Part shown: positions 19,906 to 28,473 of the stretch, one piece after another
Layout: every line of letters begins with the position of its first letter
How positions within the stretch are numbered: position 1 is the first letter of the stretch
Origin: Bacteroidaceae bacterium
Lineage (GTDB): Bacteria; Bacteroidota; Bacteroidia; Bacteroidales; Bacteroidaceae
Length of the DNA stretch: 64,000 bases
Direction of reading: 5' to 3'
Assembly (NCBI GenBank): GCA_017965425.1
Contig: JAGCPY010000094.1
Location: 33,673 to 97,672 of the forward strand
Position numbers and translations under genes: made by a program
Notes under the pieces: model-generated
What the model saw: only the letters and a program-made list of their open reading frames with translations
The model's database searches: none
Told to the model about the DNA's origin: nothing

Positions 19906-19966
19906 GTATGAACGTTGTAGCCGACTTGGCAGAGAATACCACACTCCTCACTATGTGTTATCATTG

Positions 19967-20270
19967 AAAAATCCCTCAATCTCTCACCTTTTTGGTTAAG
20001 TGGCTATCCAACAGAACTTTACGGGTGAGAGATGGGTGAGACTTCGGTGAGGGATGGTGAGGGATTATCGGAAATAAGGCTTCGTGAATGTAGGATTATA
20101 CCCCTTTGTGTGGCCGAAAAACGGCCCTCGCGGCCATACACAGGGGTATGGCCCTACAGAGGATGCAGTAATCCCTCACCATCCCTCACCGAAGTCTCAC
20201 CCATCTCTCACCCGTAAAGCTCTGTTGGATAGCCACTTAACCAAAAAGGTGAGGGATTGAGGTTTTTTTT
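19967..20270. repeat. E2: miniature inverted-repeat element with near-perfect arms
   Basis: The element has the same end design as E1 (TCAATCTCTCACC or its complement, 35 bp, four GGTGAG sites at 11, 11, 10). Here the arms (about 19981-20068 and 20169-20254) are complementary over some 86 bp with about two mismatches, including the 35 bp stretch that is variable elsewhere. The centre has its own palindromes (about 20098-20149, GGCCGaaaaaCGGCC-like). It fills the gap between the convergent lipoprotein operon and rluA, and its final T run ends six bases before the rluA stop. Confidence 0.78.
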
Positions 20271-20276
20271 ATAAAA

Positions 20277-21035
20277 CTATGGGAGGGAGGTGGTGCTGGA
20301 GGCTATCGTGTCAGCGAATCCCTTCCATACCCCTGTGGTAGGAATGGGTGCCTGAACGTCTATCAACTTGTGACTGACAGGATGTTCAAAGCGGATACTG
20401 CGGGCATGAAGACAGATGCCGCCGTCGGGATTACTGCGCGGCGCACCATACTTGAGGTCACCACGAATAGGGCATCCGATGGCCGCCAACTGGCAACGGA
20501 TCTGATGATGGCGACCCGTGTGGAGATGGACTTCGAGGAGATGATAGTGTTCGCTGTGGGCAATGACCTTGTAGTCGAGGACAGCTTTCTTTGCCCCCGT
20601 CCGCTCATGGTCGTAGGCAAAGCTCTTGTTCATCTTCTCGTTACGCACGAGGTAGTGAGTGAGAGTGGCCTCTGGCTGTGGAGGCTGGTTCTGCACCACT
20701 GCCCAATAGGTTTTCTGGATAGCTTGTGTGCGGAACATCTCGTTGAGCCGCGTCAGCGCCTTGCTCGTCCGTGCAAAGAGTACGACGCCGCTGACGGGAC
20801 GGTCTAACCGATGGACGACACCGAGAAAGACCGCACCCGGTTTGCCATACTTCTCCTTGATATACGCCTTCACCATCTCGGAGAGCGGGGTGTCGCCGGT
20901 CTTGTCGCCCTGTACGATTTCGCCTACGTTTTTCGAAATGATGATGACGTGATTGTCTTCGTAGAGAGGACTGAGACTCACGTCCTTCCCATCCCTACGT
21001 AAAAAGGAGCCTGTCATGTCTTGTGAACCTTGCAT
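20277..21035 (-). CDS. RluA-family pseudouridine synthase
   Basis: This 252-residue enzyme isomerises uridine to pseudouridine in structured RNA. The catalytic aspartate is in VVHRLDRPVSGVVL near residue 78. Other family motifs are KTYWAVV near 112 and a C-terminal TGRHHQIRCQLAAIGCPI near 178, followed by GDLKYGA. There is no N-terminal S4 domain, so it resembles the short RluA/TruC-type enzymes and the target cannot be fixed. An alternative ATG lies six codons downstream. Its 3' end touches repeat element E2. Confidence 0.88.
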   Translation of the reverse strand: MQGSQDMTGSFLRRDGKDVSLSPLYEDNHVIIISKNVGEIVQGDKTGDTPLSEMVKAYIKEKYGKPGAVFLGVVHRLDRPVSGVVLFARTSKALTRLNEMFRTQAIQKTYWAVVQNQPPQPEATLTHYLVRNEKMNKSFAYDHERTGAKKAVLDYKVIAHSEHYHLLEVHLHTGRHHQIRCQLAAIGCPIRGDLKYGAPRSNPDGGICLHARSIRFEHPVSHKLIDVQAPIPTTGVWKGFADTIASSTTSLP

Positions 21036-21095
21036 ATAAATCTATAACCGAATGAACAAAATGGCCAAGATAGCCGAAAGAACAAGAGGCTGAGT

Positions 21096-21138
21096 CAACC
21101 CCGTTCCCTCCCTGCGGAGGGAGGGGTCGGGGAAGCGT
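21096..21138. repeat. GC-rich palindrome, family C, single arm
   Basis: A palindrome around CCCTCCctgcGGAGGG lies between the fabG stop and the rluA start. It belongs with the GC-rich palindromes in dnaG, at recQ and between rpmF and fabH. It may also act as a weak terminator for fabG, although the downstream T run is poor. Confidence 0.5.
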
Positions 21139-21139
21139 C

Positions 21140-21877
21140 TTAGGTGTTCATTCCGCCGTCAATCTGGATCACTTGTCCGCTGACGTAGCTGCTGAGGTCA
21201 GAAGCGAGGAAGAGCGCCACATTGGCCACATCCTCTGGCGTGCCGCCGCGACGGAGTGGAATCTTCTGCTTCCATTGTTCACGGACAGCGTCAGGCAGGG
21301 CGGCGGTCATGGCTGTCTCGATGAAGCCAGGGGCGATGGCGTTGGCACGGATGCCCTTTGGCCCCATCTCCTGTGCAATGCTCTTGGCCAAGGCTATCAT
21401 GCCGGCCTTGGAAGCGGCGTAGTTGGCCTGCCCGGCATTTCCGTGTACGCCTACGACGCTGGCCATGTTTATGATGCTGCCGCCACGCTGACGCATCATC
21501 ACCGGCACGACGGCGTGAATGAAGTTGAAGGCCGACTTGAGGTTGACGCCAATGACGGCATCCCACTGTTGTTCGGTCATGCGCAGCATCAGGCCGTCCT
21601 TGGTGATGCCGGCATTGTTGACCAGCACGTCAATGGCTCCAAAGTCTTCCTTCACTTGCTTGATCAGTTCCTCTGTCTCGGCAAAGTCGGCTGCGTTGCT
21701 GGCATAGCTCTTAGCCTTGACACCGAGGGCGGCAATCTCGGCTTGTGTATCCTCGTTCACGGCGAGGTCTGTGAATGCGATGTTGGCGCCTTCGGCGGCG
21801 AAACGTAGGGCAATGGCCTTGCCAATGCCCCGTGCAGCTCCTGTGATGAGGGCTGTCTTACCTTCTAATAATCTCAT
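21140..21877 (-). CDS. fabG: 3-oxoacyl-[ACP] reductase
   Basis: FabG reduces 3-oxoacyl-ACP with NADPH in the elongation cycle of fatty acid synthesis. The 245-residue short-chain dehydrogenase has the cofactor motif TGAARGIGKAI near residue 12, NNAGIT near 87, the catalytic serine near 138, the YAASK motif (Tyr and Lys) near 151-155, and the C-terminus QVIQIDGGMNT. It starts 34 bases after the TetR-family gene, an arrangement conserved in Bacteroidales. Confidence 0.95.
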   Translation of the reverse strand: MRLLEGKTALITGAARGIGKAIALRFAAEGANIAFTDLAVNEDTQAEIAALGVKAKSYASNAADFAETEELIKQVKEDFGAIDVLVNNAGITKDGLMLRMTEQQWDAVIGVNLKSAFNFIHAVVPVMMRQRGGSIINMASVVGVHGNAGQANYAASKAGMIALAKSIAQEMGPKGIRANAIAPGFIETAMTAALPDAVREQWKQKIPLRRGGTPEDVANVALFLASDLSSYVSGQVIQIDGGMNT

Positions 21878-21911
21878 AGTATATGTTATCAGATTTATGA
21901 GTATTTGCGAG

Positions 21912-22505
21912 TTACATCCCTACTTTCATCCCTAAGGCTCTTTGCAAAATCTTGGTGACGATGGGGCGGCTGGCATTGATGTCCATGCCAATGCCCAGAC
22001 GACCGTAGATATAAGGTATCTCCAGCCCTTTGGCACACGCTTGGATGATGTCGGTATAGAACATGAGGTCGTCTATCTCGAAGACACCTGCGTGAAGTCC
22101 TTCCTCGAGCGTCTTGGCGAAGATGTCACGTTCTTTTTTGTCGTACTTCTTCCTCACACGTTCCACTTGCCAGATGTTGCGGAAGAATTCTGCCCGCAGG
22201 TTACCGTTCCGTTCGACGGCCTCTTTCATTAAACTCAAGTGAGCGAAAACGAGTTCCACCAGTTTCTCCAGGGGAGGCAGGTTCCGACGGGCGACGGCCA
22301 AGAAGGTGGAGGCAATGCGTGTGAGTTCCCCGTCAATGACCGCCGAATAAATCTCATCCTTGTTCTTGAAATAGGTGTAAAGCGTGCGGCGTCCCTTGCC
22401 CGAGGCTTCGGCAATGTCGTTCATCGTTGTGCTGTCGAGTCCTTGTTTGGCGAACAGGCGGCGGGCCACGTCCACCAGCAATTGTCGGGTTTTCAGTTGT
22501 GGCAT
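21912..22505 (-). CDS. TetR-family transcriptional regulator
   Basis: This 197-residue protein has an N-terminal TetR DNA-binding domain (residues about 5-60, with GLDSTTMNDIAEASGKGRRT and LYTYFKNKDEIY) and an all-helical ligand domain. It is the first gene of a two-gene unit with fabG, so it may regulate fatty acid synthesis, possibly in response to acyl ligands. That role is inferred from position only. Confidence 0.88.
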   Translation of the reverse strand: MPQLKTRQLLVDVARRLFAKQGLDSTTMNDIAEASGKGRRTLYTYFKNKDEIYSAVIDGELTRIASTFLAVARRNLPPLEKLVELVFAHLSLMKEAVERNGNLRAEFFRNIWQVERVRKKYDKKERDIFAKTLEEGLHAGVFEIDDLMFYTDIIQACAKGLEIPYIYGRLGIGMDINASRPIVTKILQRALGMKVGM

Positions 22506-22630
22506 AAGTCCAAGTACTGATTTGACGACGCAAAAATAAGCGAATGGTTTGGTTCACGCAAGAAAACGCCCGCCATTTTTTGCGCACGTGTGCAAAAAAA
22601 GACCAAAAAGTATAGTTTTTTCCACAAATA

Positions 22631-22662
22631 TTTGGCCATTCCACAAAAAAGACATACCTTTG
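22631..22662 (+). promoter_or_regulatory. Promoter of tRNA-fMet
   Basis: TTTGG at 22631 and TACCTTTG at 22655-22662 are about 20 bases apart, a close match to the Bacteroidetes consensus. The tRNA starts 25 bases later. Confidence 0.8.
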
Positions 22663-22687
22663 CACCCGCAAACAAGAAAACGAACAT

Positions 22688-22760
22688 CGCGGAGTGGAGC
22701 AGTTGGTAGCTCGCCAGGCTCATAACCTGGAGGTCGCTCGTTCGAGTCGAGCCTCCGCAA
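22688..22760 (+). tRNA. Initiator tRNA-Met (anticodon CAT)
   Basis: The cloverleaf is complete, with anticodon CAT in loop CTCATAA and T loop TTCGAGT. The first acceptor position is an unpaired C facing A, the C1:A72 mismatch that marks bacterial initiator tRNA; the remaining six pairs (GCGGAG with CTCCGC) are perfect. CCA is not encoded. It has its own promoter and terminator. Confidence 0.95.
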
Positions 22761-22765
22761 CTCAG

Positions 22766-22807
22766 AAAGAAGAGAGACAACAAGCCGTTGCCTCTCTTCT
22801 TTTTTTG
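22766..22807 (+). terminator. Terminator of tRNA-fMet
   Basis: The stem AAAGAAGAGAG pairs with CTCTCTTCTTT across a 15-base loop, and a T run follows. Confidence 0.8.
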
Positions 22808-22907
22808 TGGCGCTTCCCTGCCGACGCTCATCCACGCTCCAACAACTTTTTGCAGACGGCCCTCAACATTTTCCCCAAGAAGGTGAAGTGTTTTCGAGAA
22901 TAATCAC

Positions 22908-22915
22908 TACTTTTG
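22908..22915 (+). promoter_or_regulatory. -7 element of dnaG
   Basis: TACTTTTG lies 14 bases before the dnaG ATG, so the 5' leader should be very short. Confidence 0.55.
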
Positions 22916-22929
22916 CCGCCGTTAAGCTT

Positions 22930-24975
22930 ATGATTGACCGTCTGACCGTTGATAGAATACTGGATGCGGCGAACATCGTGGATGTCGTCTCGGACTTCGT
23001 AACCCTCAGACGCGCAGGGGCGAACCTGAAGGGGCTGTGTCCTTTTCACGACGACCGCACGCCGTCTTTCATGGTGTCGCCATCGAAGAATATCTGTAAG
23101 TGCTTTGCCTGTGGAAAAGGCGGAACGCCCGTCCATTTCATCATGGAGCACGAACAACTCTCCTACCCCGACGCGCTTCGCTATCTGGCCAAGAAGTACC
23201 ACATCGAAATCAAGGAACGCGAACAGACCGACGAGGAAAAGGCCGAACAGAGCGAACGCGAGAGCTTGTTCATCGTCAACGAATGGGCTAACGAGTGGTT
23301 CCAACAGCAAATGAACGACACCGTCGATGGCCGTGCCATCGGCTTGGCATATTTTCGCCAGCGTGGCTTCCGCGACGACCTCATCAAAAAGTTCCAACTC
23401 GGCTACTGCCCCGACAAATACGACGCGCAGTGGCAGGCGGGCAAGGCTGCCGGCTACAACGAGGATTTCTTGCTGAAGACAGGTCTTTGCATCCGAAACG
23501 AGGCGGGCAAGACCTACGACCGATTCCGAGCCCGCGTCATCTTCCCCATTCACACCATTTCCGGAAAGGTCGTTGGCTTCGGAGGCCGCGTGCTCGACAG
23601 CAGAACGAAGGGCGTGCAGGTGAAGTACCAGAACTCACCAGAGTCGGTCATCTACTCCAAGAAGCGCGAACTCTACGGCCTGTTCTTTGCCAAGAAGGCG
23701 ATTGTGAAGGAAGACCTCTGCTACCTTGTCGAAGGCTACACCGACGTGATGGCCATGCACCAGCAAGGCGTTGAAAACGTGGTGGCCAGCAGCGGAACGG
23801 CACTGACACATGAGCAGATACGCGCCATCCACCGCTTTACCGAGAACATCGTGGTCATCTACGACGGCGACGCTGCCGGCATCAAGGCTTCGCAGAGAGG
23901 TATTGACATGTTGCTGGCCGAGGGCATGAGCGTCAAGCTACTCCTGCTGCCCGACGGCGACGACCCCGATAGCTTCGCCCGCAAACATACGGCCACCGAC
24001 TATCAGCAGTATTTGCGCGAACATCAAGTCGATTTCATCCGCTTCAAGACAGATCTTCTGCTCGACGAGGCACAGGGCGACCCCATCAAGCTCTCGCGGC
24101 TGGTGAACAATATCGTGGACAGCCTCGCCGTCATCCCCGACGAAATCACGCGTACCTTTTATATTAAAGAGACATCCCAGATGTTGTCGCTCGAAGAGCG
24201 CATCATCACCAGCGCCGTGGCAAAGGTCAGGAAGAAGCTCAGAGAAGAAAGGTTAAAAGAAAACAGCCGAAAAGCAGACCCCTCCCCCGCGCTTCCTGCC
24301 GGGGAAGGAGCAGAAACGGCTGAAGATACCGCTCCACCGCCTTCGGAAGAAATCATTCCTTCCTTGACAGAACAGACGGAAACAGTGTCCACCGTCAGCG
24401 TCAAGCCCACGACTTCGTCGTCCCGCGTTCTCCAAGCGGAGCGTCTGCTGGTGCAGATGCTGGTACGTTACGGTGAACAAGTGATGTGCAACGTGGAGGA
24501 CGAGAACGGCGAACCGCAACCCCTGACGGTGGTCGAGTATGTTCAGTATTCGCTCACGCAAGACCAGTTGGAGCTGCGCGACCCGCTGCACCGGCAGATT
24601 CTCGAAGAAGCGCAAGAGCATTTGCACGAAGAAGGTTTCCGTTCGGCCCGCTACTTCGAGAACCATCCCGAAATCGCCGTGGCCGACCTGGCCAACGAAC
24701 TCGGGCATGACTCCGAGACGCTCAGCAAAATTCATGAAAAAGGCATTCCCGTGAAGCCCGAAGAGGAGCGGCTGGTGGAACTGCTTCCACACCTGGTGGC
24801 CGACTACAAGCTGGCCATCATCGACGACGAGCTGCAGCAGATTGTGTTACAGACAAAAGACCCCGCCGTGCTGGCTGACAAGGAACGCTGTACGGATCTG
24901 ATGCTCCGCTATCAAGAAAAGAAGAAAATCCAGGCAGAGCTGGGACGTCAACGGGGAGACCGTGTCATCCTCTGA
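22930..24975 (+). CDS. dnaG: DNA primase
   Basis: DnaG makes RNA primers for replication. The 681-residue protein starts at ATG 22930 (MIDRLTVDRI), just after its -7 element; the open frame upstream overlaps the tRNA terminator and is not used. The zinc-binding domain has Cys37, His40, Cys58 and Cys61 (CPFH and CFAC). A Toprim domain follows (LVEGYTDVMAMHQQG near residue 267, then YDGDAAG), and the C-terminal helicase-interacting part is helical. Residues about 449-462 (ADPSPALPAGEGAE) come from a GC-rich palindromic repeat inserted in frame in the linker. Confidence 0.95.
   Translation: MIDRLTVDRILDAANIVDVVSDFVTLRRAGANLKGLCPFHDDRTPSFMVSPSKNICKCFACGKGGTPVHFIMEHEQLSYPDALRYLAKKYHIEIKEREQTDEEKAEQSERESLFIVNEWANEWFQQQMNDTVDGRAIGLAYFRQRGFRDDLIKKFQLGYCPDKYDAQWQAGKAAGYNEDFLLKTGLCIRNEAGKTYDRFRARVIFPIHTISGKVVGFGGRVLDSRTKGVQVKYQNSPESVIYSKKRELYGLFFAKKAIVKEDLCYLVEGYTDVMAMHQQGVENVVASSGTALTHEQIRAIHRFTENIVVIYDGDAAGIKASQRGIDMLLAEGMSVKLLLLPDGDDPDSFARKHTATDYQQYLREHQVDFIRFKTDLLLDEAQGDPIKLSRLVNNIVDSLAVIPDEITRTFYIKETSQMLSLEERIITSAVAKVRKKLREERLKENSRKADPSPALPAGEGAETAEDTAPPPSEEIIPSLTEQTETVSTVSVKPTTSSSRVLQAERLLVQMLVRYGEQVMCNVEDENGEPQPLTVVEYVQYSLTQDQLELRDPLHRQILEEAQEHLHEEGFRSARYFENHPEIAVADLANELGHDSETLSKIHEKGIPVKPEEERLVELLPHLVADYKLAIIDDELQQIVLQTKDPAVLADKERCTDLMLRYQEKKKIQAELGRQRGDRVIL
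24275..24316. repeat. Family C palindrome inside dnaG, in frame
   Basis: The sequence around CCCCTCCCCCGCGCTTCCTG and CCGGGGAAGGAG is a degenerate arm of the family C palindrome. It is read in frame as PSPALPAGEG in the variable linker of the primase, where an insertion would be tolerated. Confidence 0.5.
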
Positions 24976-24979
24976 ATCT

Positions 24980-25384
24980 TCACCGACCAGCTTTCGTCAG
25001 CGAATCTTCGAGCATCTGCTGACGATAGGCATCCCGCAACAGTTCGTTGAAAGTCTTTTCCTTGTCATAATCTTCCAACGATTTCAAACTGCGCTTGCGC
25101 CGTTTCTCACGCCGACGAGCCTTGATGGCAAAAGGATGTGTGATCTTGTCGTTAATGCCTGGCAAGAGTTTCTCCAGCACCTCGCCCAAGGAAGGAACTT
25201 TCACGCCCCCAAAACGCTGCTGAATTGAGCGGTCTATGGCCTCTTCCACAGGCAGTTTACTATTAGGTCTGACCGTCACTTCCCGCAGTGTGTCGGTACG
25301 CAACGAATCTGCAGCCAACGAATCTGCGACAGACGAGGACTGCAACCACGGCAAAAGCGAGAAGACAAACACTAACACAAACAT
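24980..25384 (-). CDS. Hypothetical envelope protein
   Basis: This 134-residue protein has an N-terminal hydrophobic segment (MFVLVFVFSLLPWLQSSSVA), probably a signal peptide or anchor. Next come LREVTVRPNSKLPVEEAIDR, a short stretch reminiscent of the plug-side linkers of Bacteroidales surface proteins, and a basic helical C-terminus. The ATG at 25384 is only four bases from a -7 element, so the mRNA may be leaderless. It is convergent with dnaG, with four bases between the stops. The family is not recognised. Confidence 0.6.
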   Translation of the reverse strand: MFVLVFVFSLLPWLQSSSVADSLAADSLRTDTLREVTVRPNSKLPVEEAIDRSIQQRFGGVKVPSLGEVLEKLLPGINDKITHPFAIKARRREKRRKRSLKSLEDYDKEKTFNELLRDAYRQQMLEDSLTKAGR

Positions 25385-25388
25385 GCTG

Positions 25389-25396
25389 CAAAGGTA
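25389..25396 (-). promoter_or_regulatory. -7 element next to a start codon
   Basis: The minus strand reads TACCTTTG four bases before the ATG of the hypothetical envelope protein, which suggests a leaderless transcript. Confidence 0.5.
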
Positions 25397-25501
25397 AACC
25401 TTTCCACGCTGACAAGCAACCCTTTTCGGCTTTCTTCGCACTATTTACAGATTTTTTCACCTCATTAAGATTGCTTCGCGGCTTCACAGCTCAAACGGAA
25501 C

Positions 25502-25594
25502 GTCTATACCTTCCACACGGAACGTATATACGTGTTGGCGGTCTTGTATATACGTGTCGGCAGTTTCGTATAGACGTGCGGGCGGAAGCGTATT
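25502..25594. repeat. 22-bp tandem repeat array A4 (4 units)
   Basis: Four units start at 25502, 25524, 25546 and 25568. The cores are GTCTATAC, GTATATAC, GTATATAC and GTATAGAC, variants of the GTGTACAC core elsewhere, with the same 22-base period. The array lies in a divergent intergenic region, some 50 bases upstream of the phosphopantetheinyl transferase promoter. No E element is adjacent. Confidence 0.65.
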
Positions 25595-25642
25595 GAGACA
25601 GATTTTGTCACGGAAAAATTTGGTGGAAAGCGGGGGAAGGTC

Positions 25643-25650
25643 TATCTTTG
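25643..25650 (+). promoter_or_regulatory. -7 element of the phosphopantetheinyl transferase gene
   Basis: TATCTTTG lies four bases before the proposed GTG start, so the transcript is leaderless or the start is further downstream. Confidence 0.5.
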
Positions 25651-25654
25651 TGGC

Positions 25655-26341
25655 GTGAAAGAGATATTGACACCCTGCTTTGACCGTTACCTCCCTGTCT
25701 GTGAGGGAAGCACGTCACAAGTGCACATCTTGATGGCAGACATTTCCGCCCTGCTGTCCGACGAGGCTTTGCAGGCAGAAGCCGCCAGCCGCCTCTCCGA
25801 GAGCCGGCGGACACGGACACAGGCGATGGGCAATGTCCGCAGCCGCTGTCTCAGCCTGGGCGTGGGGCTGTTGCTGGATCAGCTGCTGGCCGAGGTGGGC
25901 TTGCGCGAACGCGACATGGAATATACAGAAGGTCCGCACGGGAAGCCTGAAATCAAGCGAGAATGTTTAGGTTCCGGCATGAGCGTTGTGGCGTTCAACC
26001 TGTCACATTCTGTCTCTATGGTTGCCGCCGCCTTGCTGGCGGATGCCGACGGCTACGCAATCGGGATTGACATACAACGGATTACACGATACCGCCCCGA
26101 ACTTGTCCGCCGAGCCTTCCCTGCATCGGCACGTGAACAGCTGGCAGCAGCCACAAACGACACCGACCGCGAACAGCTGTTTGCCAAGATGTGGAGCCGG
26201 AACGAAGCATACGCCAAGGCAACAGGCGACGGATTGCAGATGCCATCTCCCATTCCTCCAAGCAATGCAGTGTTCTTCGACTTTCAGGTAGGCGAAGACT
26301 ACTGGAGCACTTTGTGCATCCTCTCGCCATCCACCCCTTAA
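25655..26341 (+). CDS. 4'-phosphopantetheinyl transferase, Sfp type
   Basis: Enzymes of this family transfer the phosphopantetheine arm of CoA to carrier proteins. The 228-residue protein has the Sfp signature: FNLSHSVSMVAAAL near residue 109, the metal-binding AIGIDIQRI near 131 and the WSRNEAYAKATG motif near 178. The start is a GTG, since an ATG at 25733 would remove the first strand. It lies directly upstream of the phosphatase/SIMPL pair, and the carrier protein it serves is not in the window. Confidence 0.86.
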   Translation: MKEILTPCFDRYLPVCEGSTSQVHILMADISALLSDEALQAEAASRLSESRRTRTQAMGNVRSRCLSLGVGLLLDQLLAEVGLRERDMEYTEGPHGKPEIKRECLGSGMSVVAFNLSHSVSMVAAALLADADGYAIGIDIQRITRYRPELVRRAFPASAREQLAAATNDTDREQLFAKMWSRNEAYAKATGDGLQMPSPIPPSNAVFFDFQVGEDYWSTLCILSPSTP

Positions 26342-26371
26342 ACATATTCTCAACAAGATAAAGACAGACCT

Positions 26372-27670
26372 ATGAAAAGAAACAGAATCGCAGGCATTGT
26401 GGGATTGCTGCTCTGCCTCTTCCCGCTATCCTCCACCGCCCAGAAGTCTGCATACGAGGAGATTGCGGCCAACCGCTTCCTCTGCGGAAGTAATCACCTC
26501 GACTACGACAACTATCCCGCCAAGACACCACTGACCCCTGCACCGAAAGGCTATGAACCATACTATCTGACCCACTACGGCAGGCATGGCGCCCGTTGGC
26601 TGTTGGGCGACGGCGAGTATTCCGGGCCGATGAACGTGCTGCGGAAAGCCGCAGAGCAGGACAAGCTTTCGGCCAAGGGTGCCGAGGTCTTGAAGCAGCT
26701 GGAGAAGTTCTATCCGACAACGCTCAAACGGCTGGGCGACCTCACGACCGTCGGCGAACGTCAGCACCACGGCATAGGACGACGCATGGTTCGGAATTTT
26801 CCCGAAATCTTCAAACGGCGCAATGTCTCCATTGACGCCCGCAGCACCGTCGTCGTCCGTTGCATTCTCTCGATGACCGCCGAGTGTGAGGAACTGGCCG
26901 CCGCCAACCCCACGGCACGCATCCACAACGATGTTAGCGAGGCGTTCCAGTATTACCTCAACGCTCCGTGGCCGAAGCTGTTAGGAGAGCAGAACCGACG
27001 CGGCACGTCCATCAGGCAAGAGAACCGCAAGCGGTGGACACATCCCGAGCGGCTGATGAGCGTGCTCTTCACCGACGAGGAGTGGGCAAAGGACAGCGTA
27101 GATGCCAACGGCTTCATGCGTTCACTGTTCTACATCGCCAACAATATGCAAAGCCACGACACCGACATCGACCTGCTGTCGCTCTTCACGAATGAAGAGC
27201 TGTACGACCTATGGCGTATCAAGAACGTCGATTGGTACCTCAGCTACGGAGCCGCTCCCCAGACGGGACGCGTGATGCCGTTCAGTCAGGCAGCGCTGCT
27301 GCGCAACATCATCCAGACGGCAGACACGGTGCGGAACGTGCAGGCGACTTTACGCTTCGGCCACGAAGTCTGTGTCCTGCCGCTGGCCTGCCTGCTGGAA
27401 CTGGGCGACTGCGGCATATCGGTGGACAATCTCGATGAGCTCGACCAGAAGTGGCGTAACTACAACATCTTCCCGATGGCTTGCAACATCCAGCTCGTCT
27501 TCTACCGACCGACGAAGGGAAAGACAGGCGAAATCCTCGTCAAGGCCTTGCTGAACGAGCGCGAGATGTCGCTGCCCGTGGCACCATATAGCTACCCCTA
27601 CTACCGATGGCACGACCTTCGCGGTTACTACCTGAAGAAGCTCAACGACTTCGAGGCAAAGCTATATTAG
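26372..27670 (+). CDS. Secreted histidine-type phosphatase
   Basis: This 432-residue protein has a signal peptide (cleavage after SSTAQ). The histidine phosphatase motif is YLTHYGRHGARWL near residue 70, with the catalytic His in RHGAR. The second conserved histidine is in FGHEVCVLPL near residue 329, giving an HE dyad like that of multiple inositol-polyphosphate phosphatases of gut Bacteroidetes. A periplasmic phytate or phosphomonoester phosphatase is likely. It starts 30 bases after the phosphopantetheinyl transferase and 34 before the SIMPL gene. Confidence 0.85.
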   Translation: MKRNRIAGIVGLLLCLFPLSSTAQKSAYEEIAANRFLCGSNHLDYDNYPAKTPLTPAPKGYEPYYLTHYGRHGARWLLGDGEYSGPMNVLRKAAEQDKLSAKGAEVLKQLEKFYPTTLKRLGDLTTVGERQHHGIGRRMVRNFPEIFKRRNVSIDARSTVVVRCILSMTAECEELAAANPTARIHNDVSEAFQYYLNAPWPKLLGEQNRRGTSIRQENRKRWTHPERLMSVLFTDEEWAKDSVDANGFMRSLFYIANNMQSHDTDIDLLSLFTNEELYDLWRIKNVDWYLSYGAAPQTGRVMPFSQAALLRNIIQTADTVRNVQATLRFGHEVCVLPLACLLELGDCGISVDNLDELDQKWRNYNIFPMACNIQLVFYRPTKGKTGEILVKALLNEREMSLPVAPYSYPYYRWHDLRGYYLKKLNDFEAKLY

Positions 27671-27704
27671 TCACACTATTCACCTTCTAACATAAAGATA
27701 AGCT

Positions 27705-28427
27705 ATGAAATCCATCAATTTCCAGTTCATGGGCGAGGCAATCGTACTCGCCATCGGGCTCTTCTTAGGCGGAAGAGCCGTGAAACAAGGCATTGTGCAG
27801 TTCAAGGAAATGGACCGCACCGTCACCGCAAAAGGCCTTTCCGAGAAAGAGGTGCTGGCCGACAAGGCCACTTGGCCACTGAAGTTCAAGGAATTGGGCA
27901 ATGATCCAGCCGAACTCTACAATCGCATCGAGACCAACACCCAAGCCATCGTCAGCTTCCTGAAAAACGGCGGCTTCAAGGACGAGGAAATCACCGTGGC
28001 ACCACCGACGCTTGTTGACCAGCAGGCCAACATGAGCTACAGCCACGAGACCGTACGTTTCCGCTACAAGGCCAACTGTGTCGTCACGGTCGTCTCAAAG
28101 AACGTGGAGCTCGTGCGTAAAATGGTCAGCCGCCAGACAGAACTGATGCGGCAGGGAGTGACTATCGTGGGCGAAGAGTACGGCGAAGGCTCCGTCGTCA
28201 CGTATGAATTCACGGGCCTGAACACCATCAAGCCAGAGATGATTTCCGAGGCCGTGAAGAATGCCCGCAGCACAGCCGACCGCTTTGCCGAGGACTCGCA
28301 GAGCAAGCTCGGTAAAATCCGTACCGCCGACCAAGGTCAGTTCTCCATAGAAAGCCGCGACCAGAACACGCCGTGGATCAAGAGCGTGCGCGTCGTTTCG
28401 ACGGTCGTGTTCAACCTGAAGGATTGA
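27705..28427 (+). CDS. SIMPL (DUF541) domain protein
   Basis: This 240-residue protein has one N-terminal membrane anchor (residues 8-27) and a SIMPL domain (about 38-238) with the typical strand-rich opening RTVTAKGLSEKEVLADKATW. SIMPL proteins are envelope proteins of uncertain function, some linked to oxidative stress. It is the last gene of a three-gene unit and is followed by an intrinsic terminator. Confidence 0.82.
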   Translation: MKSINFQFMGEAIVLAIGLFLGGRAVKQGIVQFKEMDRTVTAKGLSEKEVLADKATWPLKFKELGNDPAELYNRIETNTQAIVSFLKNGGFKDEEITVAPPTLVDQQANMSYSHETVRFRYKANCVVTVVSKNVELVRKMVSRQTELMRQGVTIVGEEYGEGSVVTYEFTGLNTIKPEMISEAVKNARSTADRFAEDSQSKLGKIRTADQGQFSIESRDQNTPWIKSVRVVSTVVFNLKD

Positions 28428-28437
28428 CGAAAAAAGA

Positions 28438-28473
28438 AGCCTGTGCAAATCTGAACACAGGCTCCTTTTTTTT
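28438..28473 (+). terminator. Terminator after the SIMPL gene
   Basis: AGCCTGTG pairs with CACAGGCT around a 10-base loop, and an eight-T run follows. It overlaps the last bases of the convergent AraC gene. Confidence 0.85.

Noticed and set aside
22807-22929. Longer dnaG N-terminus
   Set aside because: It would start inside the tRNA terminator and upstream of the -7 element; the conserved primase N-terminus begins at 22930.
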